Shown piece after piece: positions 1 to 8,530 of a stretch of 64,000 nt of DNA (position 1 is its first letter; each line of letters opens with the position of its first letter). Under the pieces are notes generated by a model, which was given only the letters and a program-made list of their open reading frames with translations, made no database searches and was not told the origin of the DNA. Made by a program: the position numbers and the translations under genes. This DNA comes from Corythucha ciliata. Lineage: Eukaryota; Arthropoda; Insecta; Hemiptera; Tingidae. The DNA is taken from contig CM075941.1 in the NCBI GenBank assembly GCA_038030265.1, positions 21,390,001-21,454,000 of the forward strand, written 5' to 3'.

Positions 1-1376
1 TATTTAAAAAAATTGGGGGGAAAACATCGTTTATCCAAGCGGAAAAGTACCTAGATTTTTAATTTTTTTAGAATTATTTTTAACGGACCAAAAAGCATCG
101 CTTTGAGAGGATAAATTCTTGAAATTACCAACCCTGCTCCCATCATTCCATTCCAACCAGATAAACATGGGCTTCTGGTCGAATATTAAATTGCCGAAAT
201 TCTCCATCCTTTCCTTTTTTTATAATTATTTTTCGAAGACCCCCGCTTCCTCGCTGTTAATTTTTATTGCAAAGACTCGGCGAAATTTTTCGCATTCCCC
301 TCCACCCCCTTTTCTTCCTTGAGACTCCGACGTCAACCCATTCGAAATCTATCCTATGTGCACACATTTAAAAATTTCCACGACAACTCGGCGACATTTT
401 GTGAATAAATTCGCCGCAACCGAGGGGACCTTTTCACCACCAACTTTGTCGATTCATCAGAACCGAGGAAAGTTCGAATTTTATGTTTCTTTTCGGATCT
501 TCTACTGAAAAATACAAAATTGGCCAAGAAGGAAGCGAGGGTTCAAATTCTTCTTTCTTTTTTTTCGTGGAGGCGCAATTCAAAAAGGGGGAAAACTCGA
601 TAAAACGGAGGCTTCAGCCTTTCGTTTGACTGCATTCAAGTTGATCTCATTTTATTTATACTCGCAGTTTTTCAAACAAATTATGGACAAGGGGGTGAAG
701 GGTGGAGGCTGAAAAGCTTCTTAAAACGCAACAATAATGCCTTTTGTCCACAATTCACCCTAACCCCATACCCAATCCTAACCGGAGAGCGGGTTTTTAT
801 GTACGCGTCCCCCCCCCCCACCTTTAGACAGCCACCAACGCACCTCAATTTACGGACCTATTTATTCCTGTTTTATTTTACATTAAAAAGAAGGGGATGA
901 TTTCAAAAAAATGTAAATTTCCGCGAGGAAAGCACAAAAACACGCTTCTTCGCCACACCGTGGAAAGTGGGATTTAACGAGCGTGTCAACGGTTGTCACA
1001 AAAACCTACTCGATTTTTTTATTCACCCCCTCCCCCCTATATCCTAAACATTTTAAACAAAAGAGGAGAATGGCCAAAAAGGGGCAAAAGTTGGTCAGTT
1101 TTCAAGTAGAATGAATAGTCTTTTCTTTAAATGTTGATAAGGGAGGTCATTTTACTTCATTTAATGGGGAGCCGTTTACGTCGTAAGAGCCTAATAAACA
1201 ACTATTTGGGGGCATCTGAAGGCTTCTTTCTTCTAATTGACTAGTTTAAGAAGAAAAAGGAGAAAAGGTGACTTTATAACCCGCCTGAGGCTTTTTTTAC
1301 GTGACTGTGCGACGCTTGGGAGAAGGCGTTAATGAAGCGTAGTGATTTAAGCATATAAATATTATATACATATATT
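1..1376. other. Gene-free AT-rich DNA
   Basis: No conserved protein, RNA gene or mobile element is visible. The stretch holds long A/T runs, pyrimidine-rich patches and a C run at about 809-819. The part next to the TAF13 stop codon (about 1300-1376) should carry that gene's 3' UTR. No canonical AATAAA is seen on the minus strand close to the stop; the nearest is around 1018-1023, so the poly(A) site is unassigned. Confidence 0.6.
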
Positions 1377-1766
1377 TCAATAACCTCTAATGTTTCTCAT
1401 GATTTTTGTGACGTCTCTCTTCATCCTTAAAAGATTTTTGACTTTGGAAAATTTCACCGCATCGTGTCGAACAAGAAACAGTAAATCCTCGACGTCGACT
1501 CGCCCCCAACGGCCGATGCTCATCGCTCGCTTCGTCATCTCCGAAATGAAAACAATGACGAGCTCTTCCATCAGGTCGACCGTTTCAACGTACGGATTGA
1601 CGTCGTCACCGTGGCCGTACATCATGGAGCGAAGGGATGGCGTTAATCGGCCGCTAAAAGAACGAGAGGGCGGAAAGGGTGGTTGACGGGGTGACGATTG
1701 TACCAGAGGAGAGTGGTCTTCCGGGGTTGTCACGACCCCCGATGAAGTTGACGTTGCTTCACTCAT
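1377..1766 (-). CDS. TAF13: Transcription initiation factor TFIID subunit 13 (TAF13)
   Basis: This is a 129-residue single-exon reading frame. TAF13 is a histone-fold subunit of TFIID that pairs with TAF11 and helps position TBP at RNA polymerase II promoters in the nucleus. Residues 1-45 form a Ser/Thr/Pro-rich tail of no known function. From residue 48 the TAF13 core follows in order: MMYGHGDD (48-55), a VNPYVETVDLMEEL segment, an EMTKRAMSIGR helix, GRVDVEDLLFLVR, and a basic end containing KFSKVKNLL. Animal TAF13 normally reads MMYGFGDD, NPYTESVD, IGRQGRVQVED and KFARVKDLL at these places. The frame stays open upstream, but the first ATG is at 1766, in a good context (A at -3), and the length fits the family. 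No introns interrupt it. The last 20 residues are more divergent than the core. A retrocopy is possible, but there is no adjacent poly(A) tail and the frame is intact. Confidence 0.93.
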   Translation of the reverse strand: MSEATSTSSGVVTTPEDHSPLVQSSPRQPPFPPSRSFSGRLTPSLRSMMYGHGDDVNPYVETVDLMEELVIVFISEMTKRAMSIGRWGRVDVEDLLFLVRHDAVKFSKVKNLLRMKRDVTKIMRNIRGY

Positions 1767-3060
1767 TGTTTTTGAGAGCTGAACAAACTTGATTCGCGAT
1801 TTCAAGTAAAAAGGGGCAAACTTCACTCGTCTAATCAGCAGGAGTGACTGAATGTTGGAACGCGCCTCACTTTTAAGTTGAACGCAAAATAATGAGAAGG
1901 GAATACTCCACCCAAGATTTGTTGACAGAAAGGGTTTAAAGTTCTCTTTGGAAGATTCCCCGCCAGCATAATCGTCTAAAAAGCAAACTTTACTTACTAA
2001 TTAACGACGAACAGGGCAAAAATGAAATACCTTGCGCTGCCAAGTTTCGTCGGGTAGACGTCCCAGCCTCTACAGGCAATCAATTTCAATTTATTGTCGT
2101 CTAAAAGGCAGACTACAACCTTGTATCAAACTGTTTATTTTGGGGAGGGGAGTTCTAGTTCCTGTTTAAGGTGTAGGGGGTGTGGTGGGGTTTGAGTTCA
2201 AGAGGGCCCGAAAACCAGACTTTCAGGGCCCGGGGGGGCTGTTAAAGCTTGACCACACATGTGTCCATATTGGACCAAAAATATCTTCCAATATTAATTA
2301 ATTTCTAATTTTGAAACCGACCAACTGGAAATTGAAATGATTTGTCAAATATTTGACACATGTGTGAATGAAGTGAAACATGCACATGTGAAACGAGATG
2401 GGAAGGAACAAGTGGAGAGAGACAGAAATGCTTTTTAAATGTAGAAACAACATGTGAAGCTGGTTTTTCCGCCATTAAACGCCTGCTGTTATCATTCACA
2501 TACAGAGGACGGGAGGGGACTTTATCACTTTTTCACTTATGAAGTATCAAATTGTCAATGATTTTGCAACGATACATAAACCTGGATTGCTCACAGCGGA
2601 CTGGAGGGGCGAGGAGGGGGCAGGTCGTCCCCAGGTAAACAATCACCCTGTCACTCTCCTTGTGAAGTTATGGCAACACGGTAGGTACTTATTTTGAAAA
2701 TCCACCCCTCTCATCCACTTGGGAACTTAACTGATGGCTATTCGTTATAAGCAGTGATGAGCAATCCAGTTCTTTTATTATATCGTTGTGTTTTTGTTGG
2801 GTGAGACGATAACAGATGGTGTGTAGTAATGGCGACCAGCTTCACGAAAAATGCGTTTCACTCCCTTCACTTGTTCCTACCTCCATGGAATCGTACATCC
2901 TGAATGCGTACATTTTTAGCTGTTTAGTATATTATGTCTTGTCACTTGTGTTTGAATTTTCTATCACAACCCCCCGCAGGTGTCATTAAGGTCAGCTCAG
3001 TCCTAATTTGAACTTAAAACGGTTATTGGATGGATTTCAGCCATGAACAGTTGCCTCGGG
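1767..3060. other. Upstream flank of TAF13, no gene seen
   Basis: Intergenic DNA that should contain the TAF13 promoter and 5' UTR on the minus strand. A pyrimidine-rich stretch ending in AG lies shortly before the ATG on the minus strand, so a 5' UTR intron cannot be excluded. No clear TATA box was identified. The short reading frames here lack recognisable domains. Confidence 0.5.
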
Positions 3061-3069
3061 CAACTGACC

Positions 3070-3650
3070 ATTTGCGAGTTTGTAGGTGTTTCTCAATTTT
3101 GGCCGGGAGTTGCACAGAGAAACCGCGAATTCGACGAGCGCTTCTTCCTGTGAATCGGCTGTCATAAGCCCCAAATCAGTGCTAAAAAGTTGTTTCCAGA
3201 ATAGCCAATTACGGGGATCCCTCAATTTTGATCGGGAAGTTGCCTCCAGAATCCGCAAATGAGAGTTTTTCCTCGATTTTATCAGCCAATGAGCGCTTTT
3301 TTCTCAATTTTAGCTGTAAACTTTACTCAAGAAGAGCCATTAAGTGCTTTTTCTCAATTGAAGCAGTTGAAGGGCGTCTGTATAAGCCGCCAATCAGCGC
3401 TATTTCTCCCTGTTCTTGCATTGACATACCGAGAATTCCGCATTTTTTCCCAATTTCTGCCGAGATAGAGCGCTTTTTTGCAATTTTAGCCCCGAATAGT
3501 TCTCAGCTTTTCTCTATTTTGGCCCTGGGCTTACCCCAAAAACAGTATCATTAGCGAGATTTCCCCATTTTACCCGCGTATGGAACATACAGGCTATTTT
3601 TCACTGTGATTTGAGCGTTTTTTATTAATTTTAACCGCAAATGAACGGAG
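3070..3650 (+). repeat. Degenerate tandem array, family A (plus orientation)
   Basis: About 30-bp units are repeated imperfectly. The common words, in order, are GCGCTTTTTCTCAATTTTAGC then CGCGAATTAGC. Copies differ strongly and contain indels, so this looks like an old decayed array. The same words occur at 55,570-56,210 in the same orientation and at 12,900-14,195 reversed. Short frames through the array are repeat by-products, not genes. Confidence 0.75.
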
Positions 3651-5690
3651 TTTTCAGCTGTGAATGTGTGCAGTGGGGGGGGGGGGGGCGCACTTCGGAT
3701 GAGATCCTTCCTGCGGTATGCTCGCGGGTGTCGGTGAACTGGATTGCTGTGATTAGAGGCTACCTGGAAGTTTTTCACCCGACGAGCCTCTTATGGTCTT
3801 GCCTAGTAGAAGACTATCGCACGTCTTCTTCTAGGTTGAGCACAAGGCCCTAAGAGTGTGCTACCTCTGAAATGGATGATGGGTCGACGGAAAAGACGCT
3901 CTAATTGACGTCCCTAAGATGATAAACTCAAGTCGGCAGTGGTTTTGTGCTGGAGGCTTGACGTGACATTGCCGTGCAGCTGTTTATTCTGATGCTCACA
4001 GACCTTCGTCACTCAGTGTAGGATGCTTGCTGCTGGCCCGCCCACTGACTTTCTAAACTTTGACTTACTAAACTTTGATTAGTAAACCTTGCTTACCGCC
4101 GAGCTGGACATGCCTGTGATATCAACATTCTTAGCTTTGAGGCCACACGAAGCGTGACCGCTTAGTCATCATCGGTAGTCATATAGGTGACTGTAAACAC
4201 AAACTTATAAATAGGAACTGAGAACAATTTTTGAACTTTTTAGACGGTTTTGAGAGAATTTCCACTTCAAACCCACAGCTATCTATCTTACGCAAGAAAC
4301 TTTATCTTTCCCTTTTATCCCAACCCCCACCCTTACCGTTCTCACCGATTTTAAGTTTCCCAGTTATGAGTGAGAGGGGTTGGGTAGATGATGGGGTTGA
4401 AAAGTGAATTATGATCCCAGAAAAGTCCCCTTCCCACTCGTAGTTTTCCCTGAAACTCCTACTTACGTCAAGCTACCCTGATTTAATCACTTAGCGGAGG
4501 TGACACGTAATTATCTCTTGATGCGCGGAAGGGATCCATGATAAATGGTTCGCGATCGACGGATTTTCCTAGAAAAAGAGGTGTTGAGGGGGGGGGCTTT
4601 AAACAATGATTTTCATCTCTAAAAATTGTTTAAAAAAAAATAGACAACGAGCAAAGAATGGAACCTGTAAACATAATTTTTGATTCCATTAAAACAAGGC
4701 GATGTTTTTAACGAATCGCCCCCCCCCCCGCAATCAATTACTTTCAACCGTTTCCTTTTTGTTTTAATCAAAACCACCGTAATATCCAAACAAGTTTCTC
4801 TTTGTGGAAGTATAATATAATGCAGAAAGAGAGGCGACTTAATTTGCATTTGTCACCCAAGCGAATACGGCGGCTCTTCTCTCCAATCCTTCCCCCCCCC
4901 TCTTTATAAATTAAAAGAATCACGCTAATTTACTCGTAAGTCGCTGTGGAAATATTTATGACTCCACGGAGTTGGGACAGTTAACCACAGGTGGTCGACG
5001 TCTGGGAGCGATTTCACAGTTTCGCGCTGGACCGCCTCTTTTAGACTCTGTAGCGGTGCATGAGTTGAGCGTGTGGAAGGGGGGGGGGGTGAGTTTTATA
5101 TTTGGAAGTTTTGTTCTTCGAACAACTTGGATCCTTAAAGATACACAGACGAAGTTTTTTTTTTTCTAGTCGTTTCCTTTTTATCCGAGCCTAATGTTTC
5201 TTATCAATCCGATCAAACCTGCACTGATTCCTTCCGCCACTCTACATAAACGACCACACACCCCCACCCCCTCAAATGAGAACATTCCGCGAGATTTTAT
5301 AGAAGGAAACGCATCTAACAAAAAAGGAGGCAAATAATTCAATTATTTCAATCACAAAAGATGAGGAGAGTTCGAGAAAGCCGCCGTGAGAACTTGAACT
5401 TTACTAAGTAGTTCAATCGAGTATAAATATGAAGCAAAAAATAAGAGGAAAAAAAGACAAGATAAATTGTTAATTGAAACACGAATTGTCAGCTAGGCTC
5501 TACTCGTCAACAGAGCGACTAGTTTCGAAAAAAAAAGAAGATAATTACGAGTGTCTTTTCAAAGGCGACAGTGCATGATTGAGGCTGAAGAGAGCGATGG
5601 GAGGGGCAAAATTGCTGCCACCCTATTTCCGCTTTTAAAGACTCGAAAACGCGTATCCTGAGACTTCAGAACACGCGCGCATTTCAGAAG
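3651..5690. other. Gene-free region with G and C runs
   Basis: No coding or RNA gene is recognised. A run of 14 G lies at 3675-3688, C runs lie near 4719-4729 and 4890-4900, and a T run near 5155-5165. The 3690-4180 part is less AT-rich than its surroundings but shows no convincing protein. Confidence 0.55.
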
Positions 5691-6135
5691 CTTAAAGAAG
5701 CCAGTCCTGCGAAATTGCTCTTTAAAATAAGCCAGTCCTCGAGGAATTTAGATTTTAAAGTTGTGAAATACATAAAGTTTAATATTCAGGGAGCTGCATG
5801 CAAAACTGGTATTTCTGACGTGTCGCAGGCCTGCGAAATCTGTGTTTTCAAAGAGTCAAACATGAACATGACATTGCCTTTTTTAAGGAGCCAGAGGTGC
5901 GGTGGCATTATCCCATACCGCGAAATTGTGTCAAATCCGTGTTTGGGCTACAAAAGGGCCGAACTTACGGAATTGGGTTTTAGAAGGATCCTAACCCGTA
6001 AAACTGGAGTTTTGAATTGGGTTTTCAGCGAGTTGACTCTGCGTTTTTTTTCTTTCTTTTTTGAGTGACAGGGTTCTGTTTGGGCCAATAATCCGCAAAA
6101 TTTGAGGCGGGAAAGGGCCGAATTCGTTAAATCAC
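5690..6135 (-). repeat. Strongly decayed tandem repeat, family B like
   Basis: Words such as GCGAAATTG followed by T/A-rich text and an AGCCA word recur at roughly 30-bp spacing. They resemble family B read on the minus strand. Divergence is high, so the assignment is tentative. A 117-codon open frame crosses it but shows no domain. Confidence 0.4.
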
Positions 6136-6239
6136 TAAATTCAACCCAAGCTGGAGCTGTGTCTTCACGCGGACATCAGCGCTCCGTTCGGCCTGTGGGC
6201 CGCTGAGTTCGCGGTAGATACGATCCGACTGCCTCACCA

Positions 6240-6434
6240 CCAACGCGGTTTTGATTTAATCGTTTTATTTGAAGTGATAAGTCAATTTAACGTAATTGAT
6301 GTTACCCGGACGACTCGGAAAGGCAAAGCCTAACCACAATTCAAGCTGCGAGAAAAAATGGGCTCCACGGCGGGATTTGAACCCACAATCTCTGGAATTT
6401 TAGTCCAATGCGCTGCCAATTGCGCTACGGTGAC
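6240..6434 (-). mobile_element. tRNA-derived SINE-like element
   Basis: A degenerate tRNA head (6363-6434) is followed on the minus strand by a tail whose words GCTTTGCCTTTCCGAGTCG and GTAACATCA recur nearby. The same tail is present in the opposite orientation at about 6694-6727, and a shortened relative (TGATGTTACCCAGACGAG) occurs near 6628-6645. A tRNA head joined to a repeated non-tRNA body is the usual SINE structure. The 3' limit is uncertain because neighbouring elements overlap the pattern. Confidence 0.5.
6363..6434 (-). tRNA. tRNA-like sequence, degenerate (tRNA-Arg-type pseudogene or SINE head)
   Basis: Read on the minus strand, a D arm pairs GCGC with GCGC around an AATTGGCA loop. 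The anticodon stem is TTGGA/TCCAG with loop CTAAAAT, and the T arm pairs GTGGG with CCCGC around TTCAAAT. The acceptor stem pairs at only about four of seven positions. The body most resembles eukaryotic tRNA-Arg(TCT) (words GCGCAATTGG and GCGCATTGGACT), but the anticodon reads AAA. Poor acceptor pairing and the altered anticodon argue against a working tRNA. Confidence 0.6.
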
Positions 6435-6724
6435 GCCCTTAGGAGACGCAGAGAGAGGAATGAGCATAGCCAAACCCCACCTAGGGCCATTGTTTCTCGA
6501 AACTCTAGGCGTTTCTCCTTATCGGTAAACCACGCCGAATTTTATCTTACTAGATGTTGTTAGATAGATACGAGGGATAACTCTGTCCCCGGTATTTTAA
6601 TTAAAGTGATAAATTAATTAAATGTAACTGATGTTACCCAGACGAGCTAAAACAGTGGCTCTGGGCGGGATTTGGCTATGCTCATTCCTCGCTTTGCCTT
6701 TCCGAGTCGTCCAGGTAACATCAG

Positions 6725-6881
6725 TTTAGGCCCCGCCACACCGAACGCGAACTGCCGCGCGGACTGGTCCGCACGCGGAAAAACTATGGTAACGGGGTAT
6801 ACCTCGCCCACGTAGGTCATGGTTTTTTGGCGAGCTAACCAGTCCGCGCGGTAGTTCGCGTTCTGTGTGGCAAGGCCTTTA
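6725..6881. mobile_element. 149-bp MITE with 4-bp TTTA target duplication
   Basis: Terminal inverted repeats of about 40 bp run from 6729 inward and from 6877 inward. Both begin GGCC and share GCCACAC, GAACGCGAACT and CCGCGCGGACTGG with few mismatches. TTTA flanks both ends (6725-6728 and 6878-6881). The interrupted sequence is a copy of the SINE-like tail, whose other copy reads through without the insert. GGCC ends with a T/A-rich target recall PIF/Harbinger, but that family usually duplicates 3 bp, so the superfamily is left open. Confidence 0.7.
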
Positions 6882-6932
6882 CGTTTAATTATTTGGTACT
6901 TTTCCGTTATCGGGCCGCCACGCCAAGAGGGA

Positions 6933-7672
6933 GCCGGAGCTAGTGTTGAATCGATACCAGTAAATAGAGTAAAGTATCGATACTTTTCAATCGATACCCA
7001 GTAGTTATGGTATCGATACTTTTTTTGATACCAAGTACTACTTCGATACTTTGATTCGATACAGGGAAATGAGTAATTCAGGAATCGATACTTTTCATTC
7101 GATACTGAGTACGATTCGATACTTTTTAATCAATACCGAGTATTTCTTAATTTTAAATTAATTTAAACACGTGAACTCCAGGCATCGGAAACGTACCGTT
7201 TGAAATGAGTACTTTAATTGGTATCGAATGGGTATTGATTAAAAATAGTACGATAGTGAATCAATACCCATTCGATACCGAGTATTTACTTGTTTGAATC
7301 AATACCCATTCGATACCGAGTAAAAGTACTCATTTGAAACGATACCCATTCGATACCAAGTAAAAGTAGTCATTTGAAACGATACCCATTCGATACCGAG
7401 TATTTACTTGTTTCGATGCTGGTATCGATACTTTTGAACCAATACCACTACGGTATCGATACTTTTGAATCAATACCAAGTAGTTTTGGTATTGGTACTT
7501 CTGTACCGATACCGAGTATATATCGATACTTTTTATACGATACTATAAACAAATTATATGAGTATCGATACTTTTCATTCGATACCAAGTACCTTTCGAT
7601 ACTTCCCATTCGATACTTCAAATGAGTAAAGTATCGATACTTTGTTGGTATCGATTCAACGCTAGCCGGAGC
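6933..7672. mobile_element. 724-bp hAT-like MITE filled with a minisatellite, perfect 8-bp target duplication
   Basis: The element spans 6941-7664. Its left end reads TAGTGTTGAATCGATACC and its right end, in reverse complement, TAGCGTTGAATCGATACC. Both fit the hAT terminal consensus YARNG. The 8 bp GCCGGAGC flank it on both sides (6933-6940 and 7665-7672), the duplication length typical of hAT. The uninterrupted form of this site is seen in the right arm of the Merlin-like element, where GCCGGAGC runs straight on. There is no transposase; the interior is a tandem repeat. Confidence 0.8.
6945..7655. repeat. GATACC / TATCGATACTTTT minisatellite
   Basis: Nearly the whole interior of the hAT-like MITE is built from short words: TATCGATACTTTT, GAATCGATACC, CATTCGATACC and GAGTA or AAGTA. 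Spacing is irregular (about 20-35 bp). Units occur in both orientations because GTATCGATAC is self-complementary. Open frames through it are repeat artefacts. Confidence 0.85.
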
Positions 7673-7805
7673 TCGACCCCCCAATTCCGTTATCGGACCG
7701 CCAGTGAAAACCTGACCAGTGGACCTTTGACTTGTGTTTATTCCCTTTTATCAAGCAACTCAATGCGTGTGAAACTGCCTATCAGCCAGCATGGACATCT
7801 AGAGT

Positions 7806-8250
7806 TTGCCGACCAGTGAAGAAGACGCCGTCAATTTTTTCCAGGCTCGCGGGGTTCTCCTCCGAAATCGTAGATGCATGAATGGGCACGAAATGAAGTT
7901 GAATTGCTCTGTGAAGGTACGTTGGCGCTGCAATAAAAGGGCATGCAGGGAGACAGTAGGCATTCGTGAAAAAACCCACTCCACAGCGGAACTGGAAGCG
8001 TCCGGGTTCACTCATTTGACGGTAAACCACACCTATAACTTCGTCGATCCAACCTCAGGAGCGCACACTCAGCACGTCGAACGGATGTGGGGTACGGCTA
8101 AGTGGCGAAATAAGGCCCATCGGGGCACAGCACGTCACCACTTTGGACTCCTACCTGGCTGAATTTATGTGGAGGAGCCGTCGACAAGAAACAGAAGTGT
8201 TCGAAGACATCCTGGCTGTCATCGCTGTTTGCTTCCCCCCTGAGAGTTGA
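7806..8250 (+). pseudogene. Merlin (IS1016/ISXO2-type) transposase, internally deleted and frameshifted
   Basis: Merlin transposases cut and paste their element and have an N-terminal zinc ribbon followed by a DDE-type catalytic domain. The N-terminal part is present: a [13 protein letters not shown] stretch, then CMNGHEM and WRCNKRAC, which supply ribbon cysteines. The text then jumps to the C-terminal block with [22 protein letters not shown] and [14 protein letters not shown]. The central catalytic region, including the family's aspartates, is missing. Near 8145 a one-base shift ends the first frame. In the next frame the family-typical [10 protein letters not shown] continues to a stop at 8248. 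There is no ATG at the start of the recognisable part. This copy cannot encode an active enzyme. Confidence 0.85.
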
Positions 8251-8530
8251 ATATTGAATCTTGCTTGAAATTCACTGAATCTTTTTTAAATTAAAACTTT
8301 TTTAGACGAATTTTTTGAAGAAATCCCCTGGAGATTACGCTGGCGGTCCGATAACGGAATTGGGGGGTCGAGGCTCCGGCTCCCTCTTGGCGTGGCGGCC
8401 CGATAACGGAAAAGTACCAATTATTTTATCACTTTATAATTAAAATACCGGCGACAGAATTATCCCTCGTATCTTTCTAACAAAATCTAGATAATATAAA
8501 ATTCGGCGGTTTACCGATAAGGAGAAATCG

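Larger units (their letters stand above)
6511..8530 (+). mobile_element. Merlin-like DNA transposon remnant with long inverted arms
   Basis: The right arm (8342-8530) is matched in reverse complement by left-arm pieces at about 6511-6618, 6882-6940 and 7665-7710. Shared words include TTATCGGTAAACC, GGTATTTTAATTA, GGTACTTTTCCGTTATCGGG, CCGCCACGCCAAGAGGGAGC and CCCCCCAATTCCGTTATCGG. The left arm is broken by two later insertions (6729-6877 and 6941-7664), while the right arm is continuous. Between the arms lies a broken transposase (7806-8250). The motif CCGTTATCGG, R, CCGCCA occurs twice in each arm. It is unclear whether the outermost ~100 bp belongs to the same element or to a neighbouring repeat. 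Confidence 0.7.

Noticed and set aside
1390..1686. 98-codon plus-strand frame opposite TAF13
   Set aside because: It is the antisense shadow of the conserved minus-strand gene.
7374..7684. Frames rich in Tyr/Arg/Ser/Ile on both strands
   Set aside because: They are translations of the GATACC minisatellite inside the hAT-like MITE.
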